A stretch of 64,000 bases of DNA from Sceloporus undulatus (Eukaryota > Chordata > Lepidosauria > Squamata > Phrynosomatidae): NCBI RefSeq assembly GCF_019175285.1, contig NC_056527.1:17662151-17726150 (forward strand), written 5' to 3'. Position numbers and translations under genes: made by a program. Below, one piece after another: positions 11,111 to 21,104 of this stretch (within the stretch, counting starts at the first letter, position 1; each line of letters starts with the position of its first letter). The notes under the pieces were generated by a model. The model was not told the DNA's origin, made no database searches, and saw only the letters and a list, made by a program, of their open reading frames with translations.

Positions 11111-11330
11111 TCTTGTTGTTGTGTGCCTTCAAGTCATTTCTGACTTATGGTGACCCTAAGGCAAACCTGTCATAGGGTTTTCTTGCCAAGATTTGTTCAG
11201 AGGTTTGCCATTGCCTTCCTCTGAGGCTGAGAGCATGTGGCTTGTTCAAGGTAACCCAGTGGGTTTCATGGCCAAGCTGGGAATCGAACTCTGGTTTCCA
11301 TAGTCCAACACTCAAACCAGTAGTATTCAT
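11111..11330 (-). repeat. tRNA-derived CORE-like SINE
   Basis: It starts with TTGTTGTTGTGTGCCTTCAA and keeps the GCCTTCCTCTGAGGCTGAGA block, ending in the reverse-oriented B box (GGGAATCGAACTCTGG). It is nearly complete in minus orientation. Confidence 0.8.
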
Positions 11331-11449
11331 GAGCACTATTTAGTTACTATTGTCACACTATTGCCATGACCATAACTCCACCTCCAACCTACTTTATCAA
11401 CCATCAGCTGCATTTGTAATTTTGCAAGGTATTTCGCCTCCGCTGCCAA

Positions 11450-11566
11450 AGAGTACTGGTGCCTCACAAAAACTACAGATCCCAGGATCCTGTAGGATGG
11501 AGCCATGGCAGTTAAAGTGATGTCAAACTGCATTATTTCTACGGTGTAGATGCATCCTTAGTTAAG
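11450..11566. repeat. Palindromic MITE, right half (CTACACTGTAGAA family)
   Basis: ACAGATCCCAGGATCCTGTA, GGATGGAGCCATGGCAGTTA and TGCATTATTTCTACGGTGTA form the right arm of the family seen whole at 15279-15500. Confidence 0.65.
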
Positions 11567-11609
11567 TATACTGGTGTAAAATACTGGCCAATATATTTAA
11601 GAAATTAGA

Positions 11610-12330
11610 TCCTTCCAACTTACCTATGTTGCTGTTTCTTCTAAAACTTAATACCAGCAGTAACTTTGCAATGCATGAGGTTTTGTAATCTCATAGCCAA
11701 GCAAGTTGTCAACAATGGTGATACTCCCACAACTAAACAAAACTTTGCTTATCCTCGGTGAAGGCCAGGTCTGAACCCTTTCTCATCCATGAGATTTTCC
11801 AACAGCCGTTTATTTCTTTGAATTCTTTCAGCCTTGGTTCAGAAGGCAAATGTTAGGGCAACAACATGGCTAAGGGGGAATGAGAAGCCAGCCACTGAAT
11901 CTCCAGATGAAAAAGCTTTATGAATGAGAAGAATTGCTTTTATGAATTACAACTTCCAGAAAGCCTCACCCAGCTTGACCAATGGCCACGGTGGTTGGAG
12001 GATTTTGGAAGACTTGTAGTCCAAAAAAGTATATTTTCCAAACTTTGATGTAGACAGCAGTAGAGAAACTTCTAAAGTTCCAGCAGATATTTTTGTGTCT
12101 CCCCTCAACAGCTGAACATCAACATCTGCTAATATGAAGGCCTGCAAAAAGTTGAAAGAGAATTTTTACCCAGTTCTTCTCTGGTGCTTGCCATATAAGC
12201 AGCTTTGGGACCATACACAGACCACATTAAGGACACTCATAAGACAGAGGAGTCACCCTGTATCATCCATCTTGCAGTGATTCCTAAGCAAAGCTTTGGG
12301 GGAATCAAAATTGTCTCCCATATCCACCCA
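11610..12330 (-). pseudogene. Decayed duplicate of GJD4 exon 2
   Basis: Aligning by eye to the intact GJD4 exon (about 20225-20750) shows clear homology in the same order and orientation. Shared blocks include CTCATAGCCAAGCAA (intact CTCATGGCCAAGCAA), ATTTTCCAACA, AGAAGGCAAA (intact GGAAGGCAAA), AATGAGAAGCC and CCAGATGAAAAGC-like sequence, and, after a later inverted-repeat insertion at 11940-12050, GATGTAGACAGCAG. I estimate about 70% identity in the better parts, with many small indels and no open frame. The copy corresponds to roughly residues 155-315 of the connexin (second extracellular loop, fourth helix and cytoplasmic tail). Similarity past 12160 is weak, so that boundary is soft. It lies between FZD8 and the working GJD4 and is followed at once by a CCNY exon copy. 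Confidence 0.72.
11940..12050. repeat. Inverted-repeat MITE inserted in the GJD4 pseudogene
   Basis: ATTACAACTTCCAGAAAGCC faces GACTTGTAGTCCAAAAAAGT around a centre with CCAATGGCCACGG. The connexin-like similarity stops at its left end and resumes at its right end, so it inserted after the duplication. Confidence 0.6.
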
Positions 12331-12589
12331 CTTCAACGGACAAAAGAATAGAAATTATGAAGGTATGCCTATTTGAAATTTGCAAGCTGTTACTGGGAAT
12401 CTGCTCCAACTTCCAATCTAAACTCTAAAGGAGCCAACTAAGACTGTCTCCATCAGAAGGAAAGTCACCAACTACCACTGATTTGAGGATAGTATGAATT
12501 GAAGAGGCTATACCCTCCTGCAGTGCCCATGAAGTGGAGCAGGCAACATTATGATATAACTTTAAAGTTCTAAATAAAGCATAGAGGTA

Positions 12590-12765
12590 GAGAGGAACTG
12601 CTGGACCTCTTACCCTTTCCCTCCACCACTCCCTTCTCCTTCTGTGTCATGTCTTTTTAGATTGTAAGCCCGAGGGCAGGGATCCGTCTAACTAAAAAGA
12701 TTGCATGTACTGTGCTGTGTAAATTTACAGTGCTTCATAAATAAAGGTTAATAATAATAATAATA
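12590..12765 (+). mobile_element. L2-type LINE 3' end
   Basis: Reads TTTAGATTGTAAGCCCGAGG, GCAGGGATCCGTCTAACTAA, GTAAATTTACAGTGCTTCAT and ends in ATAAATAAAGGTTAATAATA repeats. This is a 3' UTR plus microsatellite tail with no coding part. It sits between the GJD4-like and CCNY-like fragments. Confidence 0.65.
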
Positions 12766-12794
12766 TGAAATAGATGCAAAACCTCCCATCTTAA

Positions 12795-12950
12795 ATTTAA
12801 ATGGCCTTTTCTTGTAGGGATGGAATAGAAATATCCAGATATTTGCTTCTGCCAGGGAATCACACATGGAGCTAATACCTAACATAAACTCTGGAGGAAC
12901 TGTTGACACTGAACTGCATCACTTCAAGAACCACTTTGCTCCTCCACAAT
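12795..12950 (-). pseudogene. Decayed duplicate of the penultimate CCNY exon
   Basis: Similar along its length to CCNY exon 37320-37482 and in the same orientation. Matching blocks are TTTGCTTC.GC.AGGG, TAATAC..., CATAAAC.CTGGA, GAACTGCA.CA..TCAAGAA, and, beyond the exon, AATAAAT..A..ACAAAT. Weaker similarity continues into flanking intron (CTTCAATCCAGG occurs at both 13116-13127 and about 37627-37638), so the copy is genomic and not spliced mRNA. Identity is roughly 65-70% by eye, and indels destroy the reading frame. Confidence 0.75.
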
Positions 12951-13210
12951 AAATAACACGACAAATGCAGACATATATTTACTCTTGCCTTATATGATGA
13001 TAATTTAATTCAGCTTGGAGCAGGCAGAAGAGCACAAACTCTAGAGGAAAAAAATGTATTATCATCAGCTTGCCACAGTCCTCTTCTTGTAAAACATGGA
13101 GACCTCCGTTGTCTTCAATCCAGGTTGCATCAGGAAAATTTCTGTATTTTCCTCAAATGGCAAACTATTTAGAGGCAGTAGATACATTTCAAACATAAGC
13201 TTTAAAAAAA
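12951..13210 (-). other. Probable copy of CCNY intron next to the exon pseudogene
   Basis: The similarity to the intron upstream of the penultimate CCNY exon (37483-37720) is patchy: ACAAAT, ATAATTTA.TTCAG, ATCA..AGCTTG, and CTTCAATCCAGG with following TTTCA-like words, in the same order. The right limit is uncertain. An alignment is needed to fix it. Confidence 0.45.
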
Positions 13211-13855
13211 AGGGTAACTGAGGAAGGACCAAAATTCTGTTAATACCCATAAAGCCATCCTACAAACTTTGTAGTAATTCAGGCTCCCTTTGGCACAAAG
13301 TAAAGGAAATGGAATGACAGGCAAATGAGTAGATGATAAACAGCCAGTGAATTAGTAGTCATTATTCTCGTGGTCTTAAATGAACCTAGAATATTTAGAT
13401 GACACGAATATTCTAGTTATGTAACAGATGCACATTAATGAAATTCATGTAAGTTATTATGTAATTCTGTTTTATAAAGCATTTTAATGATTTTGATTTG
13501 CTTTAACTGTAATAAAGGATGATGATGATGATGATGATGATGATGTAAACTTTCATCTTTTGTTATTTATGAAATATCATGCCCCCATATCCACACTGCA
13601 TGCTTAGGCCAGTGTGATTTCTGACACAGAGGTTAACTACTGTATTTTGAAAGTAGTTCTTACAGTGACCATTTCATCCTGAAGTTCTATGCATGTCTGC
13701 TCAAAAGTAAACCCCAGTTAGTCCAATTTCTCTACAAAGCACATTTTTAAATTATGTGCAATACGACTGATAAAGGACATTATTTCTCTCCTGAGCACAT
13801 AGTTGAACTATGAAATTTCATATCACAAAATGGCCACCAACTTGGACAGCTTTGA
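13211..13855. other. Unique AT-rich intergenic DNA with a GAT microsatellite
   Basis: Nothing gene-like is seen. A short ATG/GAT microsatellite lies at 13517-13546, preceded by AATGATTTTGATTTGCTTTA, which resembles a LINE 3' end. Confidence 0.5.
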
Positions 13856-14080
13856 AGATGAGTTAGTGGCTTGAGGGCTGGACTACAACTCTGGAGAGCA
13901 CAGTCCAAATGCCCATTCAGCCACAGAAACTCTCAGGGTGACCTTGGGTGAGTCACTCTCTCAGCCTCAGAGGAAGACCAAGGCAAAACCCCTCTGAACA
14001 AATCTTGCCAAGAAAACCCTGTGATAGGGTCACCTTAAGTTTTCTGTAGGTCATAAATGACTTGAAGGCATACCTCATCA
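13856..14080 (+). repeat. tRNA-derived CORE-like SINE
   Basis: The plus-oriented copy has a degraded head (GATGAGTTAGTGGCTTGAGG), then GGGTGACCTTGGGTGAGTCA, CTCTCAGCCTCAGAGGAAGA, AACAAATCTTGCCAAGAAAA and CATAAATGACTTGAAGGCAT. Confidence 0.8.
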
Positions 14081-15278
14081 AAGAAGGAAGCTATGTGTTA
14101 AAGACTTATGTGATCTTCCCCTTTCAAAATGAGGTTATCTATTAAGTTTTTAGCATAGTTATTATTCATATCTCCAGCTTTTGAACTGCATGTCTGTAGC
14201 TCTCTCCTCTCTTCCTCTCTCTCCATAAAAAAGCATCAGGAGTTCACATTTTTTTAAAACATTGTCTATGTTTAATTGCATAAAGTGGTCATTGGAAAGC
14301 TGGAGATTTCTTTGGCCTTCAGATCACATACCCAAAAGGGAGCCTACTTTTCAGAATAACACCAAAGGAAACATCCCAGCTGCAAAATTCTACCAAGCAT
14401 TTAAGCTGTGGATTGAGTATTGTTTACAAGTCTCACGGTACACATTTACTAGGAAAGCTCATCCTAGATTTTGGTTAATGTTGACAAAGTGAATTCTCTT
14501 CAGTGCTAAGCTATATGTTATATGTGCACACTTTCATGGAAGCTTTCACGCAGCAAAATGAAGTAGCTAGAGGCGTAGCTATGGAAGAGAGGCAAAATGA
14601 GGGCATTTTTATGAAATCTGACCCCAATGCAATTTTTTTCCTTCTTCTACACAGCTGAAAGTGAGCCACTGAAAATTGTCCACATCTAGAACTCTTCTAC
14701 TAGCTGTGTCTTTGTTCCCTTGGTCACTTTGCCTCCCTCTTTGCTTTGGATGCCTATACTATTATTTCTAAATGCCCAACTGAAATGTTAAGTTACAGCA
14801 ACACTAGAAATTTTGGGGAGTGATAGAGGTAGGTTTCTTATTTCATTTTATTATTTCATCAATGCTTTCATTTTGCCCCAGCCCCAGTTACACCCCTGGC
14901 AGACATGTTTATGGAAAACTGGGTAGAAAGCAAAAATCCCATGATGTAGACATCACTAAAATTAGGTAATATCGATCTATTGGAATAAGCAGATGTTTGA
15001 CTGTAATTGAACTATTGTTGAAGCATCGACCAGCAATGATCAATTAACCCAACCATGATGAAGGTTCAGAGCTCTCATCTTTCTGCCTGAAGCACTGAAA
15101 CGCCATCTCAGCCTGTGAAAATTATATATTGCTCCTAGAGTTTCTAGCAGGCAGAATCCACATATTTAGAAGCAATAACTCTCACAACTGTTATGGCCTA
15201 GACAATGCTTCTTTTAATATAAAAACTGAAGGGCACAGCAAGATGAACTCATTACAATATTCTGTGAGTGCTGCCATA
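14081..15278. other. Unique intergenic DNA
   Basis: No repeat family, RNA gene or exon is recognised by eye. A 76-codon plus-strand frame (14262-14492) has no known domain and is likely chance. Confidence 0.45.
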
Positions 15279-15500
15279 GGGTGCATCTACACTGTAGAAA
15301 TAATGCAGTTTGCCACCATTTTAACTGTCATGGCTCCATCTGACAGACCCCTGAGATTTGTAGTTTTGCAAGGCATCAGCAGTCTTTAGCAGAGACAGCT
15401 AAATACTAGGTAAAACTACAAATTCCAGGATTCCATAGGATGGAGCCAGAGTACTTGAAATGGTATCATGTTGCATTATTACTACAGTGTAGATTCACCC
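15279..15500. repeat. Palindromic MITE, full copy with 3-bp ATA flanks
   Basis: The left end GGGTGCATCTACACTGTAGA and right end TACAGTGTAGATTCACCC are inverted repeats. The arms continue inward (GGCTCCATC / GGATGGAGCC). ATA lies directly on both sides (15276-15278 and 15501-15503), which fits a 3-bp target duplication. The 222-bp length and lack of coding capacity fit a non-autonomous DNA transposon. Confidence 0.75.
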
Positions 15501-15555
15501 ATAAACATGCAATCATGCACAATGTGCAAAGCTCAGTCAATCAATCAGCATGTCA

Positions 15556-15785
15556 CTGTGTTTGTGTGTATGTGCCTTCACATCACCTATCGACTTATGG
15601 CAACCCCATGAATTTCTTAGTGTCTTCTTTGGCAAATAATAAAGGTAGTTTTACCAATTCCTCTATCTGAAAAGTAGCCTAAATAAAGCACCTGGTATTT
15701 ATTAATGGTTTTCCATCCAAGTACTAACCAGAGTACTAACCCTACTTAGCTTTCAAGATCAGATGGTATCTGGTGCCTTTGTGTA
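15556..15785 (-). repeat. 5S-rRNA-derived SINE
   Basis: The tail GTATGTGCCTTCACATCACC comes first on plus. The 5S-like head follows reversed (CATCCAAGTACTAACCAGAG, CCTACTTAGCTTTCAAGATC, AGATGGTATCTGG). The 5S internal promoter region is partly preserved. A nearly full copy. Confidence 0.8.
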
Positions 15786-16501
15786 TTTGGGCCCTTCAGT
15801 CAATTTATATCCCACCTTGTTCCCAAATGTGGGACTCAAAGGACTTGCAGAATAAAAAGAAATACAAGGAAAACCACATATTGTTAAAAACCTGTGGAAC
15901 TCCATTTCGACATCTGGAACATGAATATTTCTGTTGCATAATGGTGCAAAGGTTTAATCCCTTGGTGAAAGACATCTTCATATGTCACTAACAGGATGCC
16001 AGACATAATATCCTAAAACATCTAAAATGAATAATTTGTCAATACACATTTTGCACATCTATTTTAATGATTAATGGATGAACAGACATCAACAGAGAGA
16101 ATTTTTTAAAAAAGAGAGAGAGGTAATGCTGAACAAAAGCAGTAAATAATAAGTAATGGGGACTACATGAACTGCATTCAAACTGGCATGCTTGAAATGA
16201 TTTCCCTATAGCTAAGCCAAACCTCACACTGAAGATCATGCAAGTTTTATAGAAGCAGGAATCAATATTTCTTGGACACACACTTTTCTGAGCCTTTTGA
16301 AAACTGGGCCTTCAAAAAGGAAAGATAAAAGAAACCATTTTCATGAACAAAGGGAATAAGGGGACAGTTCCACCAACAGTGTCATCATGACATGAAACAT
16401 ACTCAATGCTGTGTTGTCTGTTCCAGGAAAATGTGGCCAAGTCAATGAATGCACAATGCTTTTATTTTGTAATGGGCCACTACTATTATGAGACTCTATT
16501 A

Positions 16502-16728
16502 CAGTCGGCCCTCTTTAGCCATGGATTTGTTATCCACAGATTCAAGCACCCACATTTTGGAAATATTCCCCAAAATCTATATTCCAAATAGCAAACCTTG
16601 ATTTTCCATTTTATATATGAGACACCATTTTGTTATGCCATTATATTTAATGGGACTTGAGCATCCACGGATTTTGTTATCCACAGGGATCCTGGGACCA
16701 AACCCCAGTGGATAACAAGGTCCCACCG
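16502..16728. mobile_element. Pogo/Tc1-mariner-like MITE with TA flanks
   Basis: It begins CAGTCGGCCCTCTTTAGCC and ends with the reverse complement of CGGTGGGACCTTGTTATCC. Direct TA dinucleotides lie at 16500-16501 and 16729-16730. The GTTATCCAC / GTGGATAAC words make longer imperfect terminal repeats. At 227 bp it is non-coding. A related element is at 35076-35281. Confidence 0.75.
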
Positions 16729-16822
16729 TATTACAAGATTCTATTATGAGACTACTATTATGAGCTCCAATCTCAGTCTTCCTGATATCTCATAACTGAA
16801 TCAGATGCATTGTTTCCTCTTC

Positions 16823-16997
16823 TGTAATGTTGCTGGCCGACTAGCATTGACTAGTATTGTATTGTACTGTCTTTTATTGTGTATTGTGGTTATATGATGA
16901 TGTATTTAATCTGTTATGTATTTTGTAGATTGTATTGCTGATATCGATGGGATCCGGCTTCGATCCGCAGGGAGAGGCGGGGACTAGAAAAATAAAA

Positions 16998-17043
<46 letters not shown>
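16823..17043 (+). mobile_element. L2-type LINE 3' UTR with ATT tail
   Basis: Contains GGCTTCGATCCGCAGGGAGA and GGCGGGGACTAG followed by AATAAAA and about 14 ATT units. The same CGCTTCGATCC...GGGAG motif closes the LINE at 63050-63420, so this is the end of that family. Confidence 0.65.
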
Positions 17044-17044
<1 letters not shown>

Positions 17045-17444
17045 GTCACCTTCACTTCAGAGGTCAGGTATAAGGTTGACCCCAGGGAGATGTCAAATAT
17101 ATATCTATATATGTATATATATGGTTGGCAACCTGTGATACTCCACCAGATGTTGGATTGAAAGTCTCCTTATCTCTGACTGCTGTCTAAAGTGGATGCA
17201 AGCGGCAATCTAGAGGACATTGTTTCCATCCATATGGCAAATCAGAGAGAGGTAAAGTATGACCCTCCAAATCTTGTTAAGACTGCAGTGTCCAGCAGTC
17301 CTAGCCAACACAGCCAATGGGAGTTCTGGTGTGAAAACATCTGGAAGGCTATGCAATTTCAACCTCAGGTGTAAACTCTTTCCTTGTAAATGGTCTATGA
17401 TTGCCACTTTACAGCCATACTTGCTTTTTAAAAGCTGTGCTTTT
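17044..17444. other. Intergenic DNA with inverted-repeat remnants
   Basis: It holds a TATATA-rich piece (17097-17122) and two inverted-repeat element fragments (CACCAGATGTTGGATTG near 17140; GACTGCAGTGTCCAGCAGTC to CATCTGGAAGG at 17280-17350). Nothing gene-like. Confidence 0.5.
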
Positions 17445-18711
17445 TGATAAATTGGTTTGCATATAGACAAATTAGAGACAGATTTATGGTTGACATAAGA
17501 AAATGGAATTGGTGAAGGAATTGTGGAAGTGGAAAAAATAATAAAACAACCGAGAAAACAAATCTCCAAATTATATCAATTAATACGTAATTTTGAATTG
17601 GAAGATGAAACAATCAAAGAATTTATGGTAAAATGGGCTAATGCATTGAAGGAAATAATTCAATTAGAAGAATGGGAGAGACTCTGGAAGACCAAAATTA
17701 AACAAGTGATAAAGGTAGAAATGAAGGAAAACATTTATAAATCCATGTACAGATGGTACCTTACCCCATATAAATTAGCAAAAATGTTTAAACAAAACCA
17801 AAACTTATGTTGGAAATGTGAAAAGGAAGTGGGCAATTATATGCAAATGTGGTGGAAATGTGAAAAAGCAAAAATGTTTTGGAATAATATTCATTCAGAA
17901 ATAAAGAAAATATTAGGAATTAAAGAAGACATGAAGAGCAAGATGTATCTCCTGAATATGACGGAAAACGTATTGATAGAAAGAAAAGACCAAAATATAT
18001 TACAATATGCAATAATAACAGCTAGAATGAGCTATGCTAAATATTGGAGGAAAAAGGAATACCCCACGATAGAAGAATGGAAACTGAATTTGTATGAGAT
18101 GGATAAATTAACATATTTGGTAAAGAATAAACCTTTAGAGAACTTTTATAGAAATTGGGAGAGTTGGAAGGATTATATGTAAAAGGGTAACATAGAACAG
18201 ATATACTTGGCTTTAGAGAAGTAAAGTGCTCAATGTATGTACAGTATGTACTTAGAATTACAGTTAAGGACATTATTATTTAGTTGATGAACAGATAGAT
18301 AAAATAAAGATATGGTTATCAGAAATGTAAGGGTAATGTTAATATGATTTAGTTAAGAGAGCTAAGATTTGTAGGTAAAACTAGAAAGTTTCTAAGAAGC
18401 TATAAAATGACGAGAAAGTAAGGAAGATAAATAAGGTGAATGGTAACGAAATCTAGATATTTGTAAGAGTGCAGTAAACAAGAGATGATAAAGAATAGGA
18501 GAGGATCAGTGTATTACAAAGTTAAAAGATGAGAACAACCAGTGTGAAGTATTTTATGATTAGATATGGGTAAGATGTGTAGAGTTGGAGATATATTGAT
18601 GATCATTAATATATACAAATGTATATATAGATATTTTTGTATGTTTTTCTTTGTCAATTTTGTATTGTTTTTGTTTTAATTAATAAAATTTTTAAAAAAA
18701 TAAAAAAAATA
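17445..18711 (+). mobile_element. L1 LINE, 5'-truncated 3' end with ORF2 C-terminus
   Basis: A plus-strand frame (17523-18182) encodes the C-terminal 219 residues of an L1 ORF2, with CWKCEKEVGNYMQMWWKC at about residues 98-115 (the histidine of the usual CCHC-like motif is glutamine here), KMFWNNIHSEI and a YPTIEEWK ending. About 500 bp of 3' UTR and an A-rich tail (AATTAATAAAATTTTTAAAA, to 18711) follow. Possible target duplications are AAAGCTGTGCTTT before and AAAACTGTACTTT after (11 of 13 match). It is a separate insertion from 5223-6391. The frame is open over this stretch. Confidence 0.87.
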
Positions 18712-19938
18712 AAAACTGTACTTTGGTTATTTTTCTGCAAGTTTCTTCATGGAGACCACTGAATGATCAAGTACCCTAATCCAGACCACTGGCATGTGTA
18801 TGTGAACACCAGCATGCAGGTGGAGGAGCAAACTTGTATTAACCAAGCTTTCTCAGTTTGTTGTGGAGACCCCTTCAAGTACATGAAAAAGCCATGATCC
18901 TTCCAAGGAAATGGACAAAGCATCATATGTGCAGTGAAGATAATATATAAAATAATGCTCAACTGATGAATTTGGGTCAGGGTTCTGCCCTCCATTCCAC
19001 TTTTGCTCTACAAAAGTAATTCTGCATAGGTAACCAAAAATCTATGCAGTAAGAAAAATCAGTTTAGAGAGCTCAGCAAATTTTGCCAATTGATTAAGTT
19101 TGCACCTTCTACCTTAACTTGCAGTAATTCTGTCTTCTTCTGCTGCTTTCTTAAGGAAAGAAAGAGAACCAGGCAGAGCAGTGAAAATCATAGGGATTCT
19201 TACTCACCTGTATTTGAGTTTGTGAGCTTTTACCAGATTAAAACCTGATCTTTTAAACTTATCTTCTAACCATGAGGTCTGTAACTGTGAAAAGGAACAT
19301 GTAGACCTTTGGATACTGTTGGAGTGCAACTCTCATCAACCACAGCCAGCCTAGCCAACATGGAGAGATGTTAGACTTGTAGTCCAACAGAATATGGAGT
19401 ATCACTTGTCTAGAAACTAACTGCTTAAAAATCAATATGAAAGAAACAAAAGGTGAATGTTTCAGAATGCTGGATTTTGACTCAAAAATCCACACCTGCA
19501 TAGAATTTCCTCAAATGCCCCCAGTAACAAGCCCTTACCATATATTCTCCCCTAACAAAATTTCAATTATATAATAGAGAAAGAGGGACCATATTCTCTG
19601 CTACTTGCCACACACAAACACACAGCGTTCTGGAAGAGGCAGGAGCTGATTTACACAAATTCTATGCAAGTTTTGTAACCCAGAGAGTGCAGGCTTCTAA
19701 ATCATGCAGGAACCTCTGAGATCCTGGATCACTTCAGAATTTGCAGGTGGAGTTGTGTATGCAACCCGATACCTTATATCATATATGGATATGATATCTT
19801 ATATCATATCCAGGAAACCAAACACTTCCTATGTTGCTATTGCCATTTCAAATCGTATCCTTATTGTAACAGTAAAGGTAGCATCAATAGCATCACAAAG
19901 CATGTACCATCCCACACATCATGCTCCATTTTGTTTTT
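18712..19938 (-). other. GJD4 downstream region, possible 3' UTR
   Basis: Downstream of the GJD4 stop. I found no clear AATAAA in GJD4 orientation here, so the transcript end is undefined. An inverted-repeat remnant (CTGTTGGAGTGCAACTCTCA to TAGTCCAACAGAAT) lies at 19310-19400 and a small AT palindrome (TATGGATATGATATCTTATA) at 19785-19810. Confidence 0.4.
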
Positions 19939-21104
19939 TCACACCCATTCAGATTTCTTGGATTTTGGACACACAGCACTACTACAGACAGAATGAATGT
20001 CGGAAGCCTTCCTCTCAAGGACAGAATAATGTACTGAGGGTTTGTGGGAACTGGCAGAGGAATGAGATCTGTGATGGCAGCCATCCTGAGGTTTAAATGT
20101 TGAGACTCCCTTGAGAGAACATGTCTGCTGTTCACATCTTGGTTGCTCACATGAAGTTTCTGGCTGTTCACTTCCATAGAAAGGCACCACTTTGCTCTCT
20201 GGATTAGCAGTTGCAAGACAAGACTTGTTACTATTGCTGTTGAGGTTCGAGTTAATCGTTTGCTGAGGAGTCAATATAGGCGGGAAAGAATAGCCTTCCT
20301 TAACCTCATGGCCAAGCAAACAGTTGCCACAATTGTCTGGCAAGGCAGTGCTCCCACGGCCGAGCAAATCTTTGTTTGGCTTGTCACCTTGGTGCAGGTC
20401 AGGGGTGCATTTCTCCTCAGCTGTGAACTTTTCCAACATCAGCTTATTCCTTTGGTTTCTGACAGCGTTAGTCCGGAAGGCAAAAACCAAGTCGACGAGG
20501 CTGAGGAGAAATGAGAAGCCACTGAGTCCCCAGATGAAAAGCATCATGATAGATTTTTCAGTGGGTCTGGAGATGTAGCAGTCAACAAAACTTGTACAAG
20601 GAGACTGGTTACAGGAGAAACGTCTTGGAACAAAGAATCCAAAAAGATAATAATGGCCAGCTCCAAAACCAGCTTCTATCAATATTCGCAAAAGAAGCTG
20701 AACTGTATATGCCCCTGAAAAATCAGGAATATCCATTTCATTTGCCCTGCAAGTGATTCTGCTCCTTCCCGCGCCTTTGAATTTCTTTGTAACTTTTGGG
20801 CTTACTGAAGTTTTGATCTCTTTGTATCGACGGTAAGGTGAGGAATATGCCTTCACAACTTGCCTGACCACACTGTGCAACACACAAACACCAAATACAG
20901 CATAGGGGAGTAGGATGGACACAGTCTGAATAAGCCAGAAACGAAAGTGTGACACTGGAGCAAAAATGTCATAGCAGACATTGGAGCATCCTGGTTGTAA
21001 AGTATTGCAGATAAAGCGTTCCTGCTCATCTTGGTAGAGAGGATATGCTGCTAAGAATATCACCATAAATCTCAGCAAGATCACAAGAGTTAACCAAATC
21101 TTCC
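19939..21104 (-). CDS. GJD4: GJD4 coding exon 2
   Basis: The acceptor TTTCCAG ends at 21105; the exon opens GGAAGATTTGG, whose first two bases finish the codon split by the intron (G|GG, Gly22). It encodes residues 22-409, from the first membrane segment to the stop TGA at 19941-19939. The frame is uninterrupted over 1,166 bp. Confidence 0.96.

Noticed and set aside
14262-14492. 76-codon plus-strand open frame
   Set aside because: No domain, no family resemblance, isolated in unique intergenic DNA.
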